Shown: piece by piece, positions 1-5,017 of the stretch
Layout of the letters: the number at the start of each line of letters is the position of its first letter
How positions within the stretch are numbered: the stretch's first letter is position 1
DNA from: Simkania sp.
GTDB taxonomy: Bacteria; Chlamydiota; Chlamydiia; Chlamydiales; Simkaniaceae
DNA length: 7,061 bases
Reading direction: 5' to 3'
Assembly: GCA_028281425.1 (NCBI GenBank)
Contig: JANQJX010000046.1
Location: forward strand, 1-7,061
Notes under the pieces: model-generated
The model's input: only the letters and a program-made list of their open reading frames with translations
The model's database searches: none
Told to the model about the DNA's origin: nothing
Position numbers and translations under genes: made by a program

Positions 1-149
1 GAGGGCATCGGGTGTGAGCCTGTGGAGAGAATACGTTGGCAACCTCTATGAAGCAGGAACTAGTAGGAAGCAGCGATGCATGCTTAACTCTCCAAAGTGC
101 TGTTAAAGCACTAGGGAATCCTCTTTATTTACGGAGAGGAGGATGTCAA
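1..149 (+). mobile_element. IS200/IS605-type element, right end (left-edge copy)
   Basis: These 149 bases recur in reverse complement at 6799-6947 with six mismatches and no gaps. The shared sequence ends precisely after TCAA (146-149), the tetranucleotide at which the relative IS608 is cleaved at its right end. A subterminal imperfect hairpin lies at 120-139 (arms CCTCTTTA and CGGAGAGG, loop TTTA). A second perfect hairpin lies at 96-112 (AGTGCT / AGCACT, 5-base loop). Subterminal hairpins of this kind are what the single-strand transposases of this family recognise. The inner two pairs of the terminal hairpin are damaged here compared with the right-edge copy. The rest of the element, including any tnpA, lies outside the window. 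Confidence 0.8.
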
Positions 150-167
150 TCCATTAACATCTTCTTG
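1..167 (+). ncRNA. Possible reRNA/omega RNA of the left TnpB end
   Basis: In characterised TnpB systems the guide RNA is made from the 3' part of tnpB plus the right end of the element, and the guide is the 16-20 nt just outside that end. Here such a scaffold would cover the hairpins at 96-112 and 120-139 and end at TCAA (146-149), with guide from 150 to about 167. That guide corresponds to the remnant of the interrupted gene at 150-188. The 5' limit is unknown. The call rests on position and family knowledge only; no promoter was identified. Confidence 0.3.
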
Positions 168-188
168 CAGCAGAACCTTTTCGAACAT
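150..188 (-). pseudogene. 5' remnant of a gene interrupted by the left IS copy
   Basis: On the minus strand an ATG at 188-186 begins MFEKVLLQEDVNG. The native sequence then ends at the IS boundary (149/150), and the frame enters the IS to stop after a few more codons. The ATG lies 4 bases beyond the TAA (195-193) of the upstream gene, with AAGG about 9 bases before it. This is the spacing expected for the second gene of an operon. Thirteen codons are too few to identify the product. It is the likely victim of the IS insertion; the rest of the gene, if kept, would lie beyond the left element. Confidence 0.35.
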
Positions 189-192
189 TTTC

Positions 193-453
193 TTAAACCT
201 TATCCTTAATTGATAGCTTCTTCCTTTTCTTTTTTTCCTTGATAATCACATATAATGGAAGAACACCACAAATAAAAATAGCCAAAAAACCTGCTACTAA
301 GAATTGATATATTTTAAAACCCTTTCCTTGTTCGAGTTGAGTGGTATTTTTTTTCTCTTTGCAAGATTTAAGATAGGGTTTACTGCAAACTCCCCTATGG
401 GAAGGAATTAGAATCGAAGCTATAAAGATTGTGATAAAAAATATTTTCTTCAT
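193..453 (-). CDS. Small membrane protein with signal peptide, unknown function
   Basis: The 86-residue product starts MKKIFFITIFIASILI, a classic signal peptide (basic start, hydrophobic core) with a possible cleavage near residues 20-24. A polar loop of about 25 residues follows, then a membrane segment at about 50-70 (FLVAGFLAIFICGVLPLYVI) and a very basic tail (KEKKKRKK). The basic tail after the second segment predicts a cytoplasmic C-terminus. No family is recognised. No Shine-Dalgarno sequence is visible upstream of the ATG at 453. It is divergent from the gene at 484 and may be co-transcribed with the truncated gene at 150-188. The membrane topology argues for a real gene; the weak translation start keeps confidence moderate. 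Confidence 0.5.
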   Translation of the reverse strand: MKKIFFITIFIASILIPSHRGVCSKPYLKSCKEKKNTTQLEQGKGFKIYQFLVAGFLAIFICGVLPLYVIIKEKKKRKKLSIKDKV

Positions 454-483
454 TTTAATTAAAAAATTTTGTATACGAGAAGC

Positions 484-795
484 ATGATTAAAACTGCTAT
501 TCTCACATATGGTTTACTTTTCTCTTCCATTGTAGCTATCGATAAAATCAATAGCAAAGAATTATTTGCTCATGAGGTAAGTTTTTTGGAAGATGAGGAT
601 GAAAATGAACTTCCTAAAAAAAGGAAAAAAAGACCCTACCTTACTAAGCATAAGCCAAATTTAAGGAGTTGGAAAGACACTCCCATGTGGCCAGAAAAAG
701 TAGAAAAATGGTTAGAACGAAGAAAACAAGAGAAAGAGAAAAAAAATGAGCGCTCTGAAGAAGATTCTTCAGAATTAGATGAATTTCATCCGTAA
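484..795 (+). CDS. Small exported, highly charged protein, unknown function
   Basis: From the ATG at 484 the product has 103 residues. A TTG at 469 in the same frame would add five, but the ATG gives a cleaner signal peptide: MIKTAILTYGLLFSSIVA, then a polar region. The mature part is unusually charged. It has an acidic run (LEDEDENE), a basic run (PKKRKKRPYLTKHK), a W/P-containing middle (SWKDTPMWPEKVEKW), then KEKKNERSEEDSSELDEF. No fold or family is recognised. AGAAG sits only a base or two before the ATG, so there is no well-placed Shine-Dalgarno sequence. The last codons contain a perfect palindrome at 755-772. It may be an exported nucleic-acid- or protein-binding peptide, but that is only a composition-based guess. 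Confidence 0.5.
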   Translation: MIKTAILTYGLLFSSIVAIDKINSKELFAHEVSFLEDEDENELPKKRKKRPYLTKHKPNLRSWKDTPMWPEKVEKWLERRKQEKEKKNERSEEDSSELDEFHP

Positions 796-869
796 TAAAA
801 GTTTAAAAAAATGAGCGCTAAAGATAGGAGACCTTTAATGTGATTGCAATATCAAGCAATCTATAATCA

Positions 870-966
870 ATCTTTCTTGAATTCGTAACAACTCTCTTTT
901 ATAGAAATAGACTTGAACAAGACTTTATTCCATCATGCACAAGAGCTAAAAAATAGCTGTTTTTGA
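870..966 (+). pseudogene. 3' fragment of a duplicated small gene
   Basis: The frame ending at TGA 964-966 reads EIDLNKTLFHHAQELKNSCF. It matches EIDLSKPLFHHTQELKNSYF at the end of the broken gene at 1856-2132. Upstream of a T run near 896-902 the matching frame (IFLEFVTTLF) is shifted by two bases relative to copy 2, and a stop (TAA) precedes it at 864-866. Only this 3' part is present. It is a decayed paralogue fragment with unknown original function. Confidence 0.5.
944..964 (+). terminator. Possible intrinsic terminator in repeat copy 1
   Basis: AGCTA (944-948) pairs with TAGCT (954-958) across five A residues and is followed by GTTTTT. It overlaps the last codons of the gene fragment. 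The stem is short and AT-rich, and in repeat copy 2 it is reduced to four pairs, so it may be weak. Confidence 0.35.
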
Positions 967-997
967 CACGCTTTCTTTTCTTTCAACCCCAAAAAAT

Positions 998-1026
998 TTC
1001 TTTCTTTTTTTCTAAAGTTGTATAAA
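998..1026 (+). promoter_or_regulatory. Possible promoter of the 1083-1510 operon
   Basis: TATAAA at 1021-1026 resembles a housekeeping-sigma -10 box. The element 17 bases upstream (998-1003, TTCTTT) is a poor -35. Both are conserved at 2164-2192 in repeat copy 2. A perfect TTGACA occurs at 963-968 but has no -10 at the right distance. The position, about 57 bases before the first ATG of the operon, fits. Confidence 0.35.
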
Positions 1027-1082
1027 ACTTCTTCTTTATTTCAAAATTGTTTCCAATTGATAAGAAAATAAAGGAGAAAAAA

Positions 1083-1232
1083 ATGGCAATAACGACTGCG
1101 AAGGAAAATGGAAAAAAATCGCAGATCTTTTTTTGCATACATGATATGATGGTAAGCGAATTGTTTAAGAGACGGAAAGATCATGCAAAAACTCCAATCG
1201 TATTGACTGAAAATTTGGAGGTTCTAAATTAA
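1083..1232 (+). CDS. 49-residue protein of unknown function, first gene of a coupled pair
   Basis: The start at 1083 is chosen because AAGGAG (1071-1076) lies 6 bases before it; an in-frame TTG at 1047 lacks such a site. The product begins MAITTAKENGKKSQIFF and continues CIHDMMVSELFKRRKDH to TENLEVLN. It is basic, has no signal peptide or membrane segment, and shows no family I recognise. Its TAA shares a base with the ATG of the next gene (TAATG, 1230-1234), which indicates translational coupling with the RadC-type protein. This suggests that the two products work together or need fixed proportions. The strong ribosome site supports a real gene despite its size. Confidence 0.6.
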   Translation: MAITTAKENGKKSQIFFCIHDMMVSELFKRRKDHAKTPIVLTENLEVLN

Positions 1233-1510
1233 TGTCTAATACAAGTTCTACAGAAATAGAAAACCTTCGAAAGAAGCTCATTGAAGAAGGAAAAGAGGCT
1301 CTTTCTGTTGTAGAGCTTCTTGCACTTATTTTAGGGAAACTTCCAAAAGGGAACTCAAGTCTTGCAGTGGCACAAGATCTATGTTCATTTTTTGGATCTA
1401 TTGAAAAAATGCTAAAGGCCAAGAAAGAAGATCTCTTGAAGATTGATGGGATTGGAGAAGAAGAGGCAAGCCTTCTTGTGTCACTTTTTTCTCTTGTAGA
1501 CTCATTGTAG
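1232..1510 (+). CDS. Stand-alone RadC-type N-terminal (UPF0758 helix-hairpin-helix) protein
   Basis: The 92-residue product resembles the N-terminal domain of RadC/UPF0758 proteins. It has RKKLIEEGKEALSVVELLALIL at about residues 13-34 (family pattern: REr-L...G...Ls-xELLA-iL), then SLAVAQDLCSFFGSIEKML, LKAKKEDLLKIDGIGEEEASLL with the helix-hairpin-helix GIG near residue 74, and a final helix. The C-terminal metalloprotease-like JAB/MPN domain with HxHPSG is absent. The gene stops cleanly at TAG 1508-1510, and no HxHPSG-coding sequence follows downstream. GGAGG (1217-1221) lies 10 bases before the ATG. Helix-hairpin-helix domains bind DNA without sequence specificity; RadC function itself is poorly defined. 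It is either a truncated radC kept as a domain or a genuine single-domain protein. Confidence 0.7.
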   Translation: MSNTSSTEIENLRKKLIEEGKEALSVVELLALILGKLPKGNSSLAVAQDLCSFFGSIEKMLKAKKEDLLKIDGIGEEEASLLVSLFSLVDSL

Positions 1511-1855
1511 TAAAGACATTTAGAGGCTGTTTGAGAGAACTTTTTTCGAAACTTTCAAAAATATTCAATCTTTTACTTGTTTTTTTTTCTTCTTTTAGAA
1601 AAAATGAAAACATGAGCGAAAAACGAATGCAATTTTTCCTTTTGGAACTGCATACAAAATACCCGCTCCAGATGGAGTTTCCCTTCCCACCACCACCAGA
1701 AGGGAAACTTCCATCGTTTTTAAGAAAAATGGGACTGCGGACATTTCAAAGCACTCTAAGTCTCAATTTTATCAAACGGGAAACCGGTCTAAATTAGTTG
1801 ATTTTTAAGTTTTTTTGGGGATTACCTTAATTTCAAAAAATTTGAGAAAGGTAAA
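1511..1855 (+). other. Non-coding stretch after the RadC-type gene
   Basis: Apart from the terminator at 1671-1721 I see no supported gene here. A 61-codon frame from ATG 1612 to 1797 spans the terminator hairpin, has no ribosome site and a proline run encoded by the loop, so it is not called. T-rich tracts (1577-1586, 1810-1817) are frequent. A GAGGCTGTTTGAGA-like motif at 1521-1535 resembles common IS termini, but no partner was found. Confidence 0.5.
1671..1721 (+). terminator. Strong intrinsic terminator
   Basis: The arm at 1671-1686 (GATGGAGTTTCCCTTC) pairs with 1699-1715 (GAAGGGAAACTTCCATC) in 16 base pairs, interrupted only by one bulged T. The 12-base loop is CCACCACCACCA, and GTTTTT follows at 1716-1721. 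It reads in the plus direction, so it would end the transcript of the 1083-1510 operon, leaving a 3' untranslated region of about 160-200 nt. The opposite strand has no T run. Confidence 0.75.
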
Positions 1856-2132
1856 ATGAAGACTTTTTTACTAGGATTGACCCATTGCAATATTTTCCTA
1901 TCAAAGGAGTTTATAACCCAATGGATTGGAAAAGAGATGGGGTTGTTTGCAACAAAACCAAATTCACAATACCTTCTTCACTGACAACAAAATAACTTGT
2001 GGCGAAAACTGTTTCCATTTGAATGACATATCCATCTTTCTTGAATTCATAACAGCTCTCTTTTTTTTAGAAATAGACTTGAGCAAGCCTTTATTCCATC
2101 ATACACAAGAGCTAAAAAACAGCTATTTTTGA
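1856..2132 (+). pseudogene. Frameshifted small gene, unknown function
   Basis: From ATG 1856 (AGAAAGG just upstream at 1845-1851) the frame reads MKTFLLGLTHCNIFLSKEF, then ITQWIGKEMGLFATKPNS, and ends at TGA 1982-1984 after 42 codons. A second frame, open from 1917 to the TGA at 2130-2132, continues with FFTDNKITCGENCFHLNDIS and FLEFITALFFLEIDLSKPLF. Each half is protein-like and the switch would lie near 1960-1984, so the simplest reading is one gene of about 90 codons broken by a frameshift. The last third is duplicated at 870-966. No family is recognised. Alternatively the 42-codon frame is itself a small gene. Confidence 0.45.
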
Positions 2133-2203
2133 TTCATTCTCTTTTCTTTCAAACTCAAAAAACTTCTTTCCTTTTTTCTAAAATTGTATAAAACCTTCTT
2201 TTT
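2034..2203 (+). repeat. Direct repeat, copy 2 (about 170 bp)
   Basis: This copy matches 870-1036. It contains the intact 3' frame ending at 2132, the AGCT/AGCT hairpin (2110-2124, shorter than in copy 1) with a following T run, and TATAAA at 2187-2192. Downstream of 2203 the sequence differs completely from copy 1 and enters the open frame at 2182-2490. The promoter-like part therefore precedes a different sequence here than in copy 1. Confidence 0.85.
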
Positions 2204-2490
2204 ATCATCATCTCCCTCCGACCCAAAAATTTATTAAAAATAAAAATTGCCCGAAACTCTGTCTCTTATGGCGATTCAAAATAAAAGAAAATCCGAAAGA
2301 AAGTGACATAGAAAAGATAAAAGAAAAAATCAATACCATTTCTCTTAATCGAGCAAAGTGGTCCCATTTTGAGCTTCTCAAAATAAAAAAAACCATGTCC
2401 GATTCGCAATTACATCCGGAAATAGAAAACTATTTATGGAAAAAGATATGCGAAAAAATGGCAAATGCAAATGTAGTGGTAAGACAATGA
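2182..2490 (+). pseudogene. Start-less open frame, probable gene remnant
   Basis: A stop-to-stop frame of 102 codons runs from just after TAA 2179-2181 to TGA 2488-2490. Its second half looks coding: INTISLNRAKWSHFELLKIK, then TMSDSQLHPEIENYLWKKIC and EKMANANVVVRQ. The only in-frame ATGs are at 2395 and later, without a ribosome site, so the original 5' end seems lost where the repeat joins. It is predicted to be soluble, helical and lysine-rich. No family is recognised. The A-rich composition makes chance lysine codons likely, so confidence is limited. Confidence 0.35.
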
Positions 2491-2805
2491 CTAAAGAAAT
2501 GAATGAGCCCATTTGACAAGCTAATGGCTTGAGTGTGCGATTCGTGGTCATTTCCTTCAATGAGTTTGCTTTGGAAAAATCATCGTTTAAATAGATGTAC
2601 GGAAAAGTAGGAAATTTCTCTTATGTATATTCAAAGCGTTCAGATCATGACATTCCTAGCCCACATTTCGCGTGCCCAATCTAGAAAAATCGATATGCGT
2701 TGTTTCCCGATAAAGGCAGTTCCTTCTATATTGCATTGATAAAAATTCTGTTTTCTCGAAAGAAAAAATCATTTATACCAGTTAAGGTGAAAAATAAAGG
2801 AATCA
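2491..2805 (+). other. Intergenic stretch with a possible mini-gene fragment and hairpins
   Basis: This stretch upstream of the transporter gene contains little that can be supported. A small hairpin lies at 2517-2531 (CAAGC / GCTTG). A 38-codon frame at 2623-2739 (begins MYIQSVQIMTFLAHISRAQS) is protein-like and slightly richer in G+C than its surroundings, but it has no recognisable family and only a weak AGGA upstream; it may be a gene scrap. A hairpin TTTTCT-CGAA-AGAAAA lies at 2751-2766. TTATACC near 2773 could serve as a -10 for the transporter gene, but no convincing -35 is seen. Confidence 0.35.
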
Positions 2806-4518
2806 ATGTCTTTTTTCAAAAAAACTAAAAGAAAATCCTCTTTTTTCTTTCTTAATTCTTCCATAAGCCGTTTTGAGCGTACTCTTCGTCCCCTTTATTA
2901 TCTCAACATCTCCCAATTTTTAGGAGTGATCAATGATAATACATTTAAATTTTTGATCGTTTTTCTTTTTATCGACCTCTGGGGTGTTGCCTATTCTAAT
3001 CAGGTGCTATTTTGGGTTGGAACAATTTATGTTTTACCTTTTTTGCTATTTTCCTCATTTGCAGGAGTTCTTGCAGATCGATTCAGTAAACAAAAGATGA
3101 TCATTCTTCTCAAATTGAGTGAAATGATTATCATGCTTCTTGGGATTTTTGCTTTCGTTTTCAAAAGCAATTGGGGTAGCTACTTTCTCCTCTTTTTGCT
3201 CTCTTTACAGAGTGCCGTTTTTGGACCTCCTAAATATAGTATTATTCCCGAATTGATCAAAGCTCCTCGGAAGATTCCCAAAGCAAATGGGTTGATTACT
3301 TCTTTTACCTATTTAGGAATCATTATAGGGACCTTTTTAGCTTCTTTTTTAACGCAAATTACAAATCGCAATTTTCCTTTAACAGCAATGGTTTGTTTTG
3401 CAATTGCCCTTTTTGGTTTTTTAGCCTCTCTTTTTATCCCTTATACTCCACCAAGAGGAAGCAGAAAAAAAATGAATCCCTTATTCTTTCAAGAAATTTA
3501 TTACAATTTGTGCCATGCAAAAAAGTTCCCCTACCTACTCATTGCCATTTTAGGAAGTGCTTCGTTTCTATTTATTGGAGCTTATTATCAACTCAACGTT
3601 ATTCCTTTTGCCGTTCAAACCCTTCATTTGAGCGAAGTTCAAGGAGGATATCTTTTTTTACTCTCTGCAATTGGAATTGCATGTGGAGCTGTTTCTTCAG
3701 GGTATATTTCCCATAAACGCATAGAAGTTGGGTTGGGATGTTTTGCGGGATTTGCTCTTGCATTGGTTTTATTTCTTATCTCTTTTTCTTCTTACTTACC
3801 TTTTGTTTTAGTCGCTCTTTTTGCTTTAGGGTTTTTTGGGGGGCTCTATATTGTTCCCTTTGATTCGTATGTCCAAGCTCATAGTCCTGAAGAAAAGCGT
3901 GGGCAGATTATCGCGGCTTCTAATTTCTTGAGTTTTTGTGGTGTTTTAGTCGCTCCTTTTCTTTTATATTTATTTGGAGTGATTTTGGATTTATCAGCAG
4001 CCTGGGGGTTTACAATTGTATCCATAGGCATTTTGGTGATGGTCACTTTAATTAGTATCCGTTTTTTTAGTTACTTTTTAAGCTCAATCTCTCACTTTTT
4101 TATCTGTCCTTTTTTCAATTTGAAAGAAGAGGTCCCTCTTTGTAATTTTCTCATCTGCCGAGAAAATAAAAAGAGACTCATGCTCTTCTTAGCAGCAAAA
4201 ATGCCTCGTCTGCATTTTATTTTTGTGATCAAGAAAAGAAAATGGTATCACTTTCTTTTTAATCTCTTATCTTCTGTTGATTTTCTTTCCACTAAAATCT
4301 TGGACTCGAATCAACTGGCTTTTCTGATAAAGGGATTTGAGAAAAAGATCAGAAAAAAAATTGTGCCTTGTCTTATTTTCACAAAACCTGCTCTTTTAAA
4401 AGCTAAAAATTCCTTAAATATGCTTACAGCTTTTCAAAATCATGCACTTATTAAGTCGCAATACGTAGAGATGAAAAAGGGAAGAAAAAGAGAGGTTTCG
4501 ATTTTCTTTTCAGATTAG
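2806..4518 (+). CDS. MFS permease of the LplT/Aas lysophospholipid type with a degenerate PlsC-like tail
   Basis: The product has 570 residues; AAAGGA lies 4 bases before the ATG. Residues about 30-420 form a 12-segment major facilitator. LplT/Aas-type signatures are visible: FLGVINDNTFKFL (38-50), the motif-A loop GVLADRFSKQK (87-97), FGPPKYSIIPEL (139-150), KANGLI (159-164) and GQIIAASNFLSF (366-377). Family members flip lysophospholipids across the inner membrane, and in fused Aas proteins they feed a PlsC acyltransferase and an acyl-ACP synthetase. Residues about 430-570 align by pattern with the start of PlsC (LICRENKKRLMLFLAAKMPR for the usual N-H-x4-D block; CLIFTKPA for IFPEG), but the catalytic His and Asp and the EG pair are missing. 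No AMP-binding domain follows. It is probably an active transporter with a dead acyltransferase tail. It converges on the gene at 4553. Confidence 0.85.
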   Translation: MSFFKKTKRKSSFFFLNSSISRFERTLRPLYYLNISQFLGVINDNTFKFLIVFLFIDLWGVAYSNQVLFWVGTIYVLPFLLFSSFAGVLADRFSKQKMIILLKLSEMIIMLLGIFAFVFKSNWGSYFLLFLLSLQSAVFGPPKYSIIPELIKAPRKIPKANGLITSFTYLGIIIGTFLASFLTQITNRNFPLTAMVCFAIALFGFLASLFIPYTPPRGSRKKMNPLFFQEIYYNLCHAKKFPYLLIAILGSASFLFIGAYYQLNVIPFAVQTLHLSEVQGGYLFLLSAIGIACGAVSSGYISHKRIEVGLGCFAGFALALVLFLISFSSYLPFVLVALFALGFFGGLYIVPFDSYVQAHSPEEKRGQIIAASNFLSFCGVLVAPFLLYLFGVILDLSAAWGFTIVSIGILVMVTLISIRFFSYFLSSISHFFICPFFNLKEEVPLCNFLICRENKKRLMLFLAAKMPRLHFIFVIKKRKWYHFLFNLLSSVDFLSTKILDSNQLAFLIKGFEKKIRKKIVPCLIFTKPALLKAKNSLNMLTAFQNHALIKSQYVEMKKGRKREVSIFFSD

Positions 4519-4552
4519 CTTTTTCTCAAAATAAGAAAGACAAAAACCGCAG

Positions 4553-5017
4553 TTATTTATTTTCATTGGAATTCGGAGACGAGGGGGTTCCTATGGATTG
4601 AAAGGGTTGTTGATTAAGAAAATTAGCTTGGGGCGTGTTCATTGTCCACTTTGATTTGGCGGATTGGGTGTTGTTAGAAGAAAGGTTAAGGCGGAGGATG
4701 TTCACCTTGTTCGAGGAGGTCGAATTGAGATGTTGCATTTCACTCGTACGTTTGCAACAAAGATTCCCGCGCCATCCACATGTTAGCAAACAGCAAAAAA
4801 AAGCAGGAACAAAACAGATCACTCTTGCTATACATAGCAAATGGGAGTCATTGGCCTCATCAAAATAATAACGGGATTTGCATCCTCCTAATAGCTTCTC
4901 TTTGTTTGAAGAAATGTAAGAAAACCTTGAAGAGTCTCCTCCTTCAGGCTGAGAATCTTTTAAAAGAAGAGAAGGACTGCGACAAGAACCGTTGCAACCA
5001 GCAAGAGAAGAAACCAT
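4553..5017 (-). CDS. Cysteine-rich membrane protein, unknown function
   Basis: The 154-residue product has AGGAG 7 bases before its ATG at 5017, a good ribosome site. It holds ten cysteines, all in the first 88 residues: C8, C12, C46, C62, C68, C75, C76, C80, C87 and C88. One hydrophobic stretch at about 59-82 (LLCIARVICFVPAFFCCLLT) is the likely membrane anchor. The C-terminal 65 residues are polar, rich in Ser/Asn/Gln, and probably disordered. The N-terminus contains LAGC at residues 5-8, which matches a lipobox, but there is no room for a signal peptide before it. The gene lies 64 bp downstream of the coiled-coil gene on the same strand, so they may form an operon. It recalls small cysteine-rich envelope or inclusion-membrane proteins of chlamydiae only in style. 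Confidence 0.55.
   Translation of the reverse strand: MVSSLAGCNGSCRSPSLLLKDSQPEGGDSSRFSYISSNKEKLLGGCKSRYYFDEANDSHLLCIARVICFVPAFFCCLLTCGWRGNLCCKRTSEMQHLNSTSSNKVNILRLNLSSNNTQSAKSKWTMNTPQANFLNQQPFQSIGTPSSPNSNENK

Larger units (their letters stand above)
1..209 (+). pseudogene. tnpB: tnpB 3' fragment with an in-frame stop (left-edge copy)
   Basis: Reading from position 3, the frame gives G-H-R-V, then TGA at 15-17, then ACGENTLATSMKQELVG and so on. The right-edge copy has TTA (Leu) at the position of the TGA. This is the extreme C-terminus of a TnpB (RNA-guided nuclease of the IS605 family; ancestor-like to Cas12), just after the RuvC/zinc-finger block. The frame then runs through the IS end at 149 into flanking DNA and stops at TAA 207-209. 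With the nonsense codon the copy is probably broken near its end, although the lost tail is not catalytic. The upstream part is outside the window, so its overall state cannot be judged. Confidence 0.7.
870..1036 (+). repeat. Direct repeat, copy 1 (about 167 bp)
   Basis: This segment matches 2034-2203 over its full length with scattered substitutions and a few small length changes in A/T runs (roughly 85-90% identical by eye). Both copies contain, in order, the last codons of the same small gene, a hairpin with a following T run, a pyrimidine-rich stretch and a TATAAA box. Similarity fades on both sides. Copy 1 ends just upstream of the operon at 1083. It looks like a duplicated gene-end plus intergenic region rather than a mobile element: no terminal inverted repeats or transposase are seen. 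Confidence 0.85.

Noticed and set aside
842..861. Hairpin GATTGC / GCAATC as a terminator of the charged-protein gene
   Set aside because: It has six pairs with an 8-base loop and no T run after it, so it is too weak to call.
963..968. Perfect TTGACA -35 box
   Set aside because: No -10-like sequence lies 16-18 bases downstream (the region is CAACCCCAAA), and it overlaps the stop codon of the gene fragment.
1165..1422. Minus-strand frame opposite the RadC-type gene
   Set aside because: It is antisense to two genes with good ribosome sites and RadC similarity, and has no ribosome site of its own.
1521..1535. GAGGCTGTTTGAGA-like motif resembling IS termini
   Set aside because: No inverted partner, target duplication or transposase fragment was found nearby, so it is probably chance.
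1612..1797. 61-codon plus-strand frame with a proline run
   Set aside because: It has no ribosome site, and its middle is the terminator stem-loop, whose CCA-repeat loop produces the prolines. A terminator explains the sequence better.
2208..2560. Two hydrophobic minus-strand frames
   Set aside because: They are the reverse of A-rich sequence (phenylalanine/serine/leucine-rich by composition), with no ribosome sites; the plus frame at 2182-2490 is more protein-like.
3393..3716. Plus-strand frame inside the transporter gene
   Set aside because: It is a shifted-frame shadow of the MFS gene, whose conserved motifs lie on both sides and within it.
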